From contig JAYOEY010000016.1 of NCBI GenBank assembly GCA_038116945.1, positions 14,919-78,918 of the forward strand: DNA of 64,000 nucleotides. Reading direction: 5' to 3'. The translations under genes were made by a program, and so were the position numbers. The notes below the pieces were generated by a model. It searched no databases, was not told where the DNA came from, and saw only the letters and a program-made list of their open reading frames with translations. This DNA comes from JAYOEY01 sp038116945. Lineage in GTDB: Bacteria; Pseudomonadota; Alphaproteobacteria; MPNO01; UBA2964. Below, in pieces: positions 17,576-26,089 of the stretch (positions are counted from its first letter, which is position 1; every line of letters begins with the position of its first letter).

Positions 17576-18454
17576 ATGCAGAACACCATGCCGATCGGCG
17601 ATGTCACGCTGACGCGCATCATCGAGCGCGAGGGGCCGTATCACGATCCCTATCACATGTTCCCGAAGGCGACGAAGGAGCTGGTTGAAAAGCACCTCAC
17701 CGCCCTGCCCGACTTCGTCATCGACCGGGAAACCGGCTGGCTCAACCTGACCTTCCAGTCCTTCCTGCTCCGTACCCCGCACCACAACATCCTGATCGAC
17801 ACCTGCGTCGGCGAGCATGAGGAGCGGCGCGAAGGGCTGCTCTACCCGAAGGACCGCTGGCGCGCGGAGTTCCTGGCGGCGGGCGTCACGTTCGAAGACA
17901 TCGACATCGTGTTCTGCACCCACCTTCACGTCGATCATGTCGGCTGGAACACCAAGCTGGAAAACGGGCGCTGGGTGCCGACCTTCCCCAACGCGCAGTA
18001 TATTTTCGGCCGCAAGGAATTCGAACACTGGAAGGCGTGGAACAAGGAGAACGGCCCGCACCCGTCGGGACCGTCCTTCGAGGATTCCGTCCTGCCCATC
18101 GTTGAAGCCGGACGGGCCATTCTGGTCGAAGACGATTACCAGATAAACGACCTGATCCACCTGAGCCCGGCCTTCGGACACACGCCGGGCCAGTGCTGCG
18201 CCAACCTCGAATCCGCAGGCACGAAGGCACTGTTTGCCGGCGACGCGTTCCATCACCCGCTCCAGGTGTTCGAACCGGGCTGGAGCACCATCCGCTGCAG
18301 CGACATGGAGGCCGCATCGGCCACCAAGCGGCGCATTCTCGGCGAGCTCGCCGATACGGATACGCTGCTGATTCCCGCGCATTTTCCGTGCCCGACCGCG
18401 GGCCACGTGGTGGGCACCGCCGACGGGTACGAATTCCGATTTATAGAAGGGTAG
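17576..18454 (+). CDS. MBL-fold metallo-hydrolase
   Basis: A 292-residue protein with the metallo-beta-lactamase signature THLHVDHVGW (H116, H118, D120, H121), a downstream His in SPAFGHTPGQ and a metal-bridging Asp in LFAGDAFHHP. The family hydrolyses lactones, thioesters, phosphoesters and similar bonds with two zinc ions. The 30-residue region before the motif with TGWLNLTFQSFLL is typical of the cytosolic AHL-lactonase-like branch. It begins a four-gene same-strand run with YCII, MDR and DLH genes (gaps 6, 2 and 30 bp), so lactone or ester opening after ring cleavage is plausible. Confidence 0.88.
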   Translation: MQNTMPIGDVTLTRIIEREGPYHDPYHMFPKATKELVEKHLTALPDFVIDRETGWLNLTFQSFLLRTPHHNILIDTCVGEHEERREGLLYPKDRWRAEFLAAGVTFEDIDIVFCTHLHVDHVGWNTKLENGRWVPTFPNAQYIFGRKEFEHWKAWNKENGPHPSGPSFEDSVLPIVEAGRAILVEDDYQINDLIHLSPAFGHTPGQCCANLESAGTKALFAGDAFHHPLQVFEPGWSTIRCSDMEAASATKRRILGELADTDTLLIPAHFPCPTAGHVVGTADGYEFRFIEG

Positions 18455-18460
18455 AAACAG

Positions 18461-18883
18461 ATGACCGACGCCGAAAAGAAAGCCGAAGAACTGATGGCCG
18501 GGCTGCAGCGCGAGCAGTGCTACCTGATCATGATGCGCCCGGCGGAGAACCCGCCCGCACCGCCGAAACCCCAGGCCGAAATGCGGCTCGAACACCACGA
18601 TTTCCTCTGCGAGATGGAACGGCGCGGCGTGCTGTTCGCCGCCGGACCCTGCCGCGACGACGAGGGCTGGACACGCGGCACCGGGCTGCTGATCTTCCGT
18701 GCCGCCAACCGGGCGGAAGCGACCGAGCTTGCCATGCAGGAGCCCTATACCAAGTACGGCCAGCGCGAGATCGACGTCATCCCGTGGCAGCGCAACGAAG
18801 GCAACATGCGGTTGACCCTTAACCTCGCCGACGGAGTCCTTGAGATCGACAATCGCCGCTGGTCGGTCGGGCCTCCGAAATAA
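18461..18883 (+). CDS. YCII-related domain protein
   Basis: A 140-residue protein with a ferredoxin-like YCII core. Key pieces are the His pair in RLEHHDFL, the segment GVLFAAGPCRDDEG and the TGLLIFRAANRAEATELA helix, then EPYTKYG. YciI-type proteins are small metal-independent hydrolases or muconolactone-isomerase-like enzymes; the His-Asp dyad expected for YciI is partly visible. An N-terminal helix and a C-terminal strand extend the domain beyond the usual 95 residues. It is tightly packed between the MBL and MDR genes. Confidence 0.75.
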   Translation: MTDAEKKAEELMAGLQREQCYLIMMRPAENPPAPPKPQAEMRLEHHDFLCEMERRGVLFAAGPCRDDEGWTRGTGLLIFRAANRAEATELAMQEPYTKYGQREIDVIPWQRNEGNMRLTLNLADGVLEIDNRRWSVGPPK

Positions 18884-18885
18884 AC

Positions 18886-19932
18886 ATGAAGGCGATCCTT
18901 ATCCACGAGTACGGGCCGTGGCGCGATGTCATGCGGCTGGAGGAAGTCGACCGCCCGGCGGTCGGACCGGACGACGTTCTGGTCGAGGTCCACGCGGTGA
19001 CCGCCAACCGGACGCGCGACGTACAGGCCGCCGCCGGCCATTACGGAACGGCGGACGCCCTGCCGCTGGTGCCGGGCGTCGATCCGTCGGGCATTGTCGT
19101 CGAGACCGGTGGAAACGTCTCCGGGATAACGCCGGGCGACCGCGTCGTGGTCGTCTCACGCTCGCCCTGCGGCGAATGCGAATACTGCAAGGCGGGCAAC
19201 GACGCCGACTGCCGGTCGGGCTCCACCATGGGCATCCAGCGCTGGGGCGGCTATGCCGACTATATCGTCGCCCCTGCCGGCAATATCCGTACCATACCGG
19301 ACAATATCTCGTTTCAGGAAGCGGCAGTGTTCATGCGGCACTGCCCGACGGCGATCCAGCTCCTCGACGACAAGGCGGGGCTTGGAGCAGGCGAAACCGT
19401 CCTCGTCATGGGCGCAGGCGGCGGTCTCGGCAGCACCGGCATCCAGATTGCAAAGCTGATGGGCGCGACCGTCATCGCGGGCGCGGGCGCGGACGAACGC
19501 GTAACGCTGGGTCTCGCGCAGGGCGCCGATTTCGGGGTGAACTACCGGCAGGCGGACCTTGTCGAAGAAGTCATGAAGATCACCGGCGGGAAAGGCGTCG
19601 ACGTGGTGTTCGAAAACATCTCCGACCCGACGACCTGGCCGAAGGCGTTCGAATGCCTCGCCTTCTGCGGACGGCTGGTGACCGCCGGCGCGCATGGCGG
19701 CGGCACGGTGCCGCTCGATGCGCGGCGGCTCTATCTGAAGCGATTGCGCGTCATCGGCGGCGCGGGTTCGAGCCGGAAAAACGTGGAACAGGCGCTTGAT
19801 TTCGCAAAAACCGGAAAGCTGAGCTGCGCCATCGAGCATGTCATGCCGCTCGCGCAGCTGCATGACGCATACGACATGCTCGACGGGGGCGGCGTGACAG
19901 GAAAAATCGTCATCGACCCGACCCTCGGATAG
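18886..19932 (+). CDS. Zinc-type MDR alcohol dehydrogenase / quinone oxidoreductase
   Basis: A 348-residue medium-chain dehydrogenase/reductase. The structural-zinc cysteines are present (SPCGECEYCKAGNDADC). The GroES-like N-terminus has VPGVDPSGIV, and the NADP-binding motif is VMGAGGGLGSTGIQIAKLMG. The usual catalytic-zinc Cys region reads TANRTRDVQ, so catalytic zinc binding is uncertain and quinone-oxidoreductase or enoyl-reductase activity is possible. It starts two bases after the YCII stop and so is probably translationally linked to it. Confidence 0.87.
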   Translation: MKAILIHEYGPWRDVMRLEEVDRPAVGPDDVLVEVHAVTANRTRDVQAAAGHYGTADALPLVPGVDPSGIVVETGGNVSGITPGDRVVVVSRSPCGECEYCKAGNDADCRSGSTMGIQRWGGYADYIVAPAGNIRTIPDNISFQEAAVFMRHCPTAIQLLDDKAGLGAGETVLVMGAGGGLGSTGIQIAKLMGATVIAGAGADERVTLGLAQGADFGVNYRQADLVEEVMKITGGKGVDVVFENISDPTTWPKAFECLAFCGRLVTAGAHGGGTVPLDARRLYLKRLRVIGGAGSSRKNVEQALDFAKTGKLSCAIEHVMPLAQLHDAYDMLDGGGVTGKIVIDPTLG

Positions 19933-19962
19933 ACTGTAACGGCATAAAGGAAGGAGAGATCA

Positions 19963-20643
19963 ATGACAGGCAGGGACATCACCTACACCACCCGCGCGAA
20001 CGAGCAATTCACCGGCTATCTGACGGCGCCTGCGGACGGCAAGCCCGCGCCGGGCATCCTGCTGATTACCGCCATCTTCGGCGTCGACGACGAGATGAAG
20101 GAGATCGCGGACGCCTGGGCGGCAGACGGGTTCGTTGTGTCCGCGCCCGATATCTTCTGGCGCGTCATGCCGGGACCGACGGCGGAGATGGAAAAGGCCT
20201 TCGCGCGATACGAGGCGTTCGACCCGGTCCAGGGCATGCTGGATATCGAAGACCTGATCGCAGACCTGAAGACGCGGCCGGAATGCAACGGCACGGTCGG
20301 CATTCTGGGTTTCTGTTTCGGCGGACGGTATGCACACCTGGCCGCCGCCCGGCTGGGCGTCGGCGCCGCCGCGGCCTATCACGGCACCAAGATCGGCGAA
20401 CATCTCGACGAAACCGCGAACGTCACCTGCCCCGTCAGCTTCCATTTCGGCAGCGTCGACCCGGCCGTGCCGATGGAAGAAGTCGAGGCCATCAGGGCCG
20501 CCTACGCGGACCACGCAAACGCCGAAATCGTCGTGCACGACGGTGCGGCGCACAATTTCGCCATGCCCTACAAGCCGGGTTACGACGAGGCGGCGGCGAA
20601 GGCATCCCGTGCGGCTGCGCTGAAATGTTTCAGGTCGATGTAA
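19963..20643 (+). CDS. Dienelactone hydrolase family protein
   Basis: A 226-residue alpha/beta hydrolase with the Cys nucleophile of the DLH family in GFCFGG (C118), the acid in FHFGSVDPAVP and the His in DGAAHNFAMP. Carboxymethylenebutenolidase activity (dienelactone to maleylacetate) in the cytoplasm is the family reaction. It has a GGAGAG ribosome site and follows the MDR gene by 30 bp. Together with the ring-cleavage dioxygenase and FAD monooxygenase it supports an aromatic-ring degradation cluster. Confidence 0.87.
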   Translation: MTGRDITYTTRANEQFTGYLTAPADGKPAPGILLITAIFGVDDEMKEIADAWAADGFVVSAPDIFWRVMPGPTAEMEKAFARYEAFDPVQGMLDIEDLIADLKTRPECNGTVGILGFCFGGRYAHLAAARLGVGAAAAYHGTKIGEHLDETANVTCPVSFHFGSVDPAVPMEEVEAIRAAYADHANAEIVVHDGAAHNFAMPYKPGYDEAAAKASRAAALKCFRSM

Positions 20644-20727
20644 TCGAAAGGCGGGCTGCCCCGTTGGACAAGGGCCGAACCTCGCCCTAAAGTCTCGGCT
20701 CAGTCGCAGTTCCATTCCGGCAATTTT

Positions 20728-22314
20728 ATGGCCAGTGCCAAGCATGAAGACGTCTCCACGCCCGTCCTGATCGTCGGGGCAGGTCCTGTCGGCCTCGCGC
20801 TCGCCGTGGAACTCGGCATGCGCGACATCGACTGTATCCTGGTGGAGCGGCGGGACGGCAAGCTCCGGGTGCCGCGCATGAGCCAGGTCAGCGGACGGAA
20901 CATGGAGTTCTGCCGCCGCTGGGGCATCGCCGACAAGGTCCGAAACGCCGTCTGGTCGAGCTCCCACCCGCTCGATTTCGTCTATACCAACGGGCTGCTG
21001 GGCGAAGAGCTGGCGCGCATGAAGGTCCCGTCCTACATGCAGCGCGGCAATCTCGAATATTCGCCGGAAGGCACCTGCACCTGTCCGCAGATCTATTTCG
21101 ACCCGATCCTGGCGGAAAAGGCGCTGTCCCTGCCCAAGGCCGACATCCGCTACAACACGCAGCTTGAAAGCTTCGAACAGGACGATTCCGGCGTTCGGGC
21201 GACCGTTCTGGACCGCGAGAACGAAAAAACATACGAAATTTCCGCCAGTTACATGGTCGGGTGCGACGGCGGCAGCAGCTTGGTCCGGGAGGCGCTCGAC
21301 ATTCCGCTTGACGGGCTCGGCACGATCGCAACCAGCGTGAACGTGTTTTTCCGTTCCCCGGAACTGTCGGGCATCCACGACAAGGGCTGGGCGCGGTTCT
21401 ACCGAATGGTGGACGAAACCGGCTGCTGGTCGGAGCTCATCGCCATCGACGGGAATGAATACTGGCGACTGACCGTCTTCCATGACGAAAACCCCGACCT
21501 TGCCGGCGATTCCTACCTCAGGCGCATGATGGGGCGCGATTTCGAGTACGAGATCATCGATACCTCGCCATGGGAACGCCGCGATTACGTGGCGCGCACC
21601 TACGGATCGGAAATCGGCAGCGGCCGCGTCCTGATCGCGGGCGACTCCGCGCACCAGTGTTCGCCAACCGGCGGGCTCGGCATGCATACCGGCATGAGCG
21701 AGGCCTATAACCTCGCCTGGAAATTCGAGGCCGTCTTCAAGGGGTGGGGCGGCCCCGGCCTGATCCCGTCATACGAAGTCGAATGCCGGCCGATCGCCCG
21801 CCATTTCGTCGATCTGTCGACCGATACCTACGATGCCCTCGCCGCCCTGCCTCCGGCCGACGGGTTGCCGGCGGCCATCGAGGCCGATCAGATGCTGCTC
21901 CGCAGCCTGTCCATTCCCGACCAGATCCGCGCCTATATGTGCTACGAGAATTCGCCGATCTGCGTTTCGGACGGCACCCCGCCCCTCGAAGGCGCGGACC
22001 TCCTCAAACCGTCCGCACGGCCGGGAACCCGCGCCCCGCATTGCTGGATCGGCGAAGACCGATCAACCCTCGACCTGTTCGGCGACGGGTTCGTTCTGCT
22101 GCGCCTGGCGAACACCGCCGACGTCGGCGACATGACTCAGGCGGCGGCCGAGCGCGGCGTACCGCTACGGCTGGTCGACCTCGATAACGAGGATGCCGTC
22201 AGGCTGTTCGAACGGAAGCTGGTGCTGGTGCGGCCCGATGCCCATGTGGCCTGGCGCGGCGACGCTCTTCCCGGCGATTGCGGCGCCCTGATCGATCAGT
22301 TCCGCGGCGCCTGA
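20728..22314 (+). CDS. FAD-dependent aromatic monooxygenase (MhpA / phenol-hydroxylase class)
   Basis: A 528-residue class A flavoprotein hydroxylase. It has the dinucleotide-binding GAGPVG near residue 13, a DG motif (MVGCDGGSS), and the second FAD motif VLIAGDSAHQCSPTGGLGMH. The last 130 residues form the thioredoxin-like domain seen in phenol and 3-(3-hydroxyphenyl)propionate hydroxylases. It should hydroxylate a phenolic acid with NAD(P)H and O2. It ends the same-strand catabolic run and overlaps the convergent PEP-CTERM-like gene by 19 bp. Confidence 0.88.
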   Translation: MASAKHEDVSTPVLIVGAGPVGLALAVELGMRDIDCILVERRDGKLRVPRMSQVSGRNMEFCRRWGIADKVRNAVWSSSHPLDFVYTNGLLGEELARMKVPSYMQRGNLEYSPEGTCTCPQIYFDPILAEKALSLPKADIRYNTQLESFEQDDSGVRATVLDRENEKTYEISASYMVGCDGGSSLVREALDIPLDGLGTIATSVNVFFRSPELSGIHDKGWARFYRMVDETGCWSELIAIDGNEYWRLTVFHDENPDLAGDSYLRRMMGRDFEYEIIDTSPWERRDYVARTYGSEIGSGRVLIAGDSAHQCSPTGGLGMHTGMSEAYNLAWKFEAVFKGWGGPGLIPSYEVECRPIARHFVDLSTDTYDALAALPPADGLPAAIEADQMLLRSLSIPDQIRAYMCYENSPICVSDGTPPLEGADLLKPSARPGTRAPHCWIGEDRSTLDLFGDGFVLLRLANTADVGDMTQAAAERGVPLRLVDLDNEDAVRLFERKLVLVRPDAHVAWRGDALPGDCGALIDQFRGA

Positions 22315-22946
22315 TGCCTCCCGCGGCCCAGCGCCGCAATCGACAGACAGGCCAGAAGCGTCAGCAGCGCGAGCGGCGGCTCATTGATCGACTCGTTGCC
22401 GGAAAACGTGACCGTATCGAGCGTACGATCGACCATCAGCCCTTCGAGACCGATCGTGTCATAGTTGGTCGTCATCTGCGAAAAGGTGAAATCCGCTTCC
22501 GTCAGGCTCGTGGCGAGAACAGTGGGGTCTCCGAACAGGTCGACGCCCCTGAAATCGATCCCGAAATTGGTCATCGAAAGCGGACCGGAAGATCCCTGCA
22601 CGATTCCGTTGATGATCCCGCTCGAACTGGAACCGAACCCGATCTGGACGAACTCCGTGGAGTTATTCACGAACTGCTGGACACGCCCTCCAGGCCCGGC
22701 GCTCGTAAAGACGACGTCGCCGCCGGCTTCCTGAACGGTCAGGGAGAAGCTCAGCACGACATTGTCGAACGTGTTGTTGGGACCGGTCGGAACGATCGTG
22801 TCGTCGAGGACGAGTTGCCCGAACAGGGCCGTATTGGCGGTAAACGGCCCCTTGTTGAACGGATCGACGAAGCCGGAAAAATCGATCACGACGGGTGCTG
22901 CGATGGCGTGACAGGCCATCAGAAACATTCCGGCGAACCCTGCCAA
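22296..22946 (-). CDS. PEP-CTERM-like exported protein
   Basis: About 216 residues. The start is uncertain: TTG 22946 is used here, and the frame stays open to just after the upstream YCII stop, with no good ATG. A short leader (MFLMACHAIAAP) precedes a beta-rich Gly/Ser/Thr/Asn body. The C-terminus has NEPP, a hydrophobic helix (LALLTLLACLSIAAL) and a basic tail RGRHQ, close to the exosortase sorting signal Pro-Glu-Pro, helix, Arg. It is probably exported and processed or anchored by an exosortase, none of which is in the window. Function is unknown. Confidence 0.6.
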   Translation of the reverse strand: MAGFAGMFLMACHAIAAPVVIDFSGFVDPFNKGPFTANTALFGQLVLDDTIVPTGPNNTFDNVVLSFSLTVQEAGGDVVFTSAGPGGRVQQFVNNSTEFVQIGFGSSSSGIINGIVQGSSGPLSMTNFGIDFRGVDLFGDPTVLATSLTEADFTFSQMTTNYDTIGLEGLMVDRTLDTVTFSGNESINEPPLALLTLLACLSIAALGRGRHQAPRN

Positions 22947-22991
22947 CAGCCTTATACGCGCCGTCCGTAGAATATCGGCGATCCTGCCCTG

Positions 22992-23306
22992 CTAATCGCC
23001 TTCGGCCGAACCGAGCGCGTTCTCGGGGAACCACTGGCCGCGTCGCATACGGGTAACCGAATAGCGTTCGAACACGCCCGCCCGCCTGAGCGGTTCGTTT
23101 TCGGCGAAGGCATCAGCCGCCGCGCGGTCCGGAACGTTGATAATGAGGACGCTGCCGGTCCTCGAATCGTCTTCATCTGCGAGCGTTGCGCCGCCGAGCA
23201 CCATGATATCCCGATTTTTCTCGAGATAGGCGAAATGCTCTTCGCGCGCGACATCGCGCCTCGCCGCGCCGTCAGGACCGTCGATGCCGTAGCACATGTA
23301 AAGCAT
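22992..23306 (-). CDS. YciI family protein
   Basis: A 104-residue stand-alone YCII domain: MLYMCYGIDGPDGAARRD opens with the first strand, then EEHFAYLEK supplies the conserved His, then GGATLADEDDSRTGSVLII and AFAENEPLRRAGVFERYSV. The layout matches YciI-type small hydrolase or isomerase-like proteins. It is upstream of the PEP-CTERM-like gene on the same strand and divergent from a small membrane-protein gene. The substrate is unknown. Confidence 0.85.
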   Translation of the reverse strand: MLYMCYGIDGPDGAARRDVAREEHFAYLEKNRDIMVLGGATLADEDDSRTGSVLIINVPDRAAADAFAENEPLRRAGVFERYSVTRMRRGQWFPENALGSAEGD

Positions 23307-23487
23307 TTCCGACCGCCTTTCTTTTGCCGGATTCCTGTCGACAATGTAATGCGCAATATCATACAGGAAAAGGCGGACGGTAGTCGTTGACGAAGGTTTC
23401 GATTGAACCGTTTGCCATAATACCTACATCTGGACCATCCGGCTGGGGAACGAGGGAAGCCGGCGTTCGCATCGGAAAGGACGCAAC

Positions 23488-23997
23488 ATGAGCGAGAACA
23501 GCCCGGCCCCCGGCAAGGCAATCATTTACGGCAGCATTATCATCGCCGTCGGCATATTCGCCGGCGCCCTTGTACTGCCCGATGGAGGCGGCACCCAGCC
23601 CGCGAAACCGAACGGCGTCGCGCCGACCGCGACAGCCGGGAACACGGCCGTTCGGCCCGCCCCTGCGGGACAAGGCGGCAGATACCAGATCGTCAGGACG
23701 GAAAACGGATCGGCCTGGAGGCTTGATACCGAAACCGGCGAGATCACCCTGTGCCGAGCCGAAGCCGACCGCATGATCTGCGCGAAATCGACGGCTGCAA
23801 CCGAACTGCCCAAGGCATCTCCCGAACAGCTGGCGAAGGAACGAGCCGAAAAACGGCAGCAGAAGAAGACGGAACGAACCGAGATAATGGACCGGTTTTT
23901 CTCATTCTTCGAGCGCATCCTGCGCTTCGCAGAACGCGAATCAGAAAAGCAGGCGCCTGCCGGGCAAGGGGAGAACGAATTCGGAAGGCCGCTCTGA
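23488..23997 (+). CDS. Membrane-anchored protein of unknown function
   Basis: A 169-residue protein: one N-terminal helix (AIIYGSIIIAVGIFAGALVL), a Pro/Ala/Thr-rich linker, a compact segment GGRYQIVRTENGSAWRLDTE followed by a CRAE...MICAK cysteine pair, then a highly charged helical tail (about residues 110-160) rich in K, E and R. The segment reads like a short beta-hairpin repeat that shows up in small alphaproteobacterial envelope proteins, but I recognise no named family. It would be bitopic with the tail outside the cytoplasm, where the two cysteines could pair. Confidence 0.7.
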   Translation: MSENSPAPGKAIIYGSIIIAVGIFAGALVLPDGGGTQPAKPNGVAPTATAGNTAVRPAPAGQGGRYQIVRTENGSAWRLDTETGEITLCRAEADRMICAKSTAATELPKASPEQLAKERAEKRQQKKTERTEIMDRFFSFFERILRFAERESEKQAPAGQGENEFGRPL

Positions 23998-24018
23998 TCG
24001 GCGCAAATCGGTCCCGCT

Positions 24019-24903
24019 TTAATGCGCGACGAAAAGCGGTATCCGTGATTCCGCGATCAGGCTCTGCGTAACGCCTCCGAGCAGAAGCTGACGCAAGCGG
24101 CTGTGCGTATAAGCGCCCGCGATCAGCAGATCCGCGCCGATGGCGCTGGCCTCGGCCAGAAGCACCGTCCCGACGGAGCGATTATCCGGGGACAGTTCGC
24201 GGACATCGCAGTCTATCCCGTGCCATGCCAGGTTTTCGGCGATCCGTTCCGCCGGCGGGCCGTCCTTCGCCCCGGTCGTTACGGACAGGATGCGGACTCG
24301 CTTCGCCTGACCGAGAAGGAGCGCTTTTCCGGCATGAAACGCCCGCGCCGCCTGGGCGCTTCGGTTCCAGCCGATCAGAACGGTCCGTCCGAGCGACCGC
24401 GTTCGTTCTCCCGGCGCCAGCAGAACCGGCCGACCGGTGGAAAACGCCGCGGCTTCGAAAATGCGCTGGTTCAGCAGTGCGGTCCCGCCGCCAAGGTCGC
24501 CCGGCGCGCTCACCGGACTGCCGACCACGACGAGGTCGTACGCGCCGCCCCGATGCTCGACGATGCCATCCGGAGAACCTTCGACGCTTTCCCAGCTTAC
24601 CGACACATCGTCCCTGTTCTCGGGCGTATCCGAATAGAACAGGGCTTCCCGGCTCACGAAACCATCGAAGATCGCCCGCGCGCGGGCGGCGCGCTCACGC
24701 TCCCGGGCCGCAAGCTCCTCCATGACGGCGCTGCCGCCTTCTTCGGGCAAAAACCCGAGTTCGCCGATCGACCTGTCGGTGGCGGACGCGCAGATCGCCG
24801 AAATATGGCCGCCGAAATTCTGTGCGACCTGAAGCGCGCAACCCAGCGTCGCCTCGTCTCCCGGCGACCCGGTAAGGACGGTGAGAATTGATTTAATGGC
24901 CAT
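24019..24903 (-). CDS. Tandem universal stress protein (UspA family)
   Basis: A 294-residue cytoplasmic protein with two Usp modules. The first (1-150) starts MAIKSILTVLTGSPGDEA; the second (about 165-294) contains TVLIGWNRSAQAARAFHAG and ends with the ATP-site-like GAYTHSRLRQLLLGGVTQSL plus SRIPLFVAH. Only the second half keeps the G-x2-G-x9-G-(S/T)-like nucleotide motif, and it too is partial. Such tandem proteins help survival in stationary phase, metal or osmotic stress. It is convergent with the membrane-protein gene and divergent from slyX. Confidence 0.9.
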   Translation of the reverse strand: MAIKSILTVLTGSPGDEATLGCALQVAQNFGGHISAICASATDRSIGELGFLPEEGGSAVMEELAARERERAARARAIFDGFVSREALFYSDTPENRDDVSVSWESVEGSPDGIVEHRGGAYDLVVVGSPVSAPGDLGGGTALLNQRIFEAAAFSTGRPVLLAPGERTRSLGRTVLIGWNRSAQAARAFHAGKALLLGQAKRVRILSVTTGAKDGPPAERIAENLAWHGIDCDVRELSPDNRSVGTVLLAEASAIGADLLIAGAYTHSRLRQLLLGGVTQSLIAESRIPLFVAH

Positions 24904-25062
24904 GCCGAACCACTCCTTCTCCCTGCCGCCCGTCGAGGTCGCACAACGCTCTCTTCAAACGGGGCGACAGGCAAATCATACCATTGCCTGACAGGAAAGT
25001 CCGCCCTGCCTATAATCCGGCAGTTTACGGCGCAGCGACAGGCTGAAAGCGAAGACAGGAAA

Positions 25063-25281
25063 ATGACGGACCCGACCCTGATCGAACGGCTCGACGCGCT
25101 CGAAGCGCATATCGCACACAGAGACAGCACGATCGACGAACTCAACGATGTCGTCGTCAAGCAATGGGCCGAGATCGAGCGCCTGACCGCCCGGCTCGAA
25201 AGGCTGGACGGTCGTCTCGAAGCGCTCGAAGTCAGGAGCGATGGCCCGGCGGAGGAAGAACCGCCCCCGCCGCACTATTAG
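25063..25281 (+). CDS. slyX: SlyX family protein
   Basis: A 72-residue coiled-coil protein with the SlyX pattern: IERLDALEAHIAHRDSTIDE, then LNDVVVKQWAEIERL, a heptad region, and a C-terminal PPPPHY tail. SlyX proteins are short cytoplasmic coiled coils of unclear role. The start has AGGAAA-type spacing upstream. It is isolated, convergent with the crotonase gene. Confidence 0.92.
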   Translation: MTDPTLIERLDALEAHIAHRDSTIDELNDVVVKQWAEIERLTARLERLDGRLEALEVRSDGPAEEEPPPPHY

Positions 25282-25329
25282 GAGGCATGCCCCTAGGAGG
25301 AATGCCCCGCGCGAAAACCGGTCTCCCCG

Positions 25330-26061
25330 TTAACGCCGCATCCCTTCCGACGTGTTCACCGCCGCGTGCATGTTGCGCGCGAAGTCGGATGCCTGCTCGA
25401 TGCTCATGGTGAGCGCGTTGGTGGCGTATTCCTTGACCGACAGCACCGCCGGCAGGGGCGCCTTGTCGAGAGCCGCGCAGACCAATTCCACCTGTGCGTC
25501 GATCCGGTCATCGGGCACCACGCGGCTGACCAGCCCGTAGGCGAGCGCGGTCTGCGCATCGATTTCCTCGGTCGAATAGGTCAGGTACAGCGCGCCCTTG
25601 CGCCCTACCCGGTCGACCAGCGACGACATCGCCATGGTGGGCATGATGTTGTGGCCCATTTCGGGAAGCGCGAACCGGGAACTTTCCCCGGCGATGGTAA
25701 TGTCGCAGACCGACGTGATCGCGCAGCCGAACCCGAGCGAGCGACCCTGCGCCGCGCAGACCACCGGCACCTTCGAGCGACGGAACGCGCCGTAGAAATT
25801 GAACACGACCTCCGACCGGCGGCGCGAATCAAGCGCGTCCTTCGGCTTGCCGGGCTCGCGGCCTTCCGGATCCCGTCCGAGGCAGAAATCGTCGCCCAGG
25901 CTCCGGAACACGATGTATTTAGAGCTGGCCGCCGCCGCGTCGATCATGTCGGCGAGTTCGACCGCCATGGGGTCGCTGACCAGCCCGCCGCAATCAGCGC
26001 GGTTCAGCGTGATATGGGTCGCATCGCCCTTCTTCTCGCAAAGGATTTTATCGTCGGCCAT
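25330..26061 (-). CDS. Enoyl-CoA hydratase/isomerase (crotonase) family protein
   Basis: A 243-residue protein starting MADDKILCEKKGDATHITLN (ATG 26061; the longer open frame reads through the end of the upstream hydroxylase gene). The oxyanion-hole region is CAAQGRSLGFGCAITSVCDI, and FALPEMGHNIMPTMA covers the second catalytic segment. The family hydrates, isomerises or hydrolyses acyl-CoA thioesters. It is the last gene of an operon with UbiD and a molybdenum hydroxylase, 28 bp after the latter. A CoA-bound intermediate in that pathway is inferred. Confidence 0.85.
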   Translation of the reverse strand: MADDKILCEKKGDATHITLNRADCGGLVSDPMAVELADMIDAAAASSKYIVFRSLGDDFCLGRDPEGREPGKPKDALDSRRRSEVVFNFYGAFRRSKVPVVCAAQGRSLGFGCAITSVCDITIAGESSRFALPEMGHNIMPTMAMSSLVDRVGRKGALYLTYSTEEIDAQTALAYGLVSRVVPDDRIDAQVELVCAALDKAPLPAVLSVKEYATNALTMSIEQASDFARNMHAAVNTSEGMRR

Positions 26062-26089
26062 GAGTGCCTCCCTGGTTTCTCTCGAAGTT

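Noticed and set aside
19960..21687. 575-codon minus-strand open frame
   Set aside because: Antisense to the dienelactone hydrolase and FAD monooxygenase, which have clear motifs. High GC keeps the opposite frame open.
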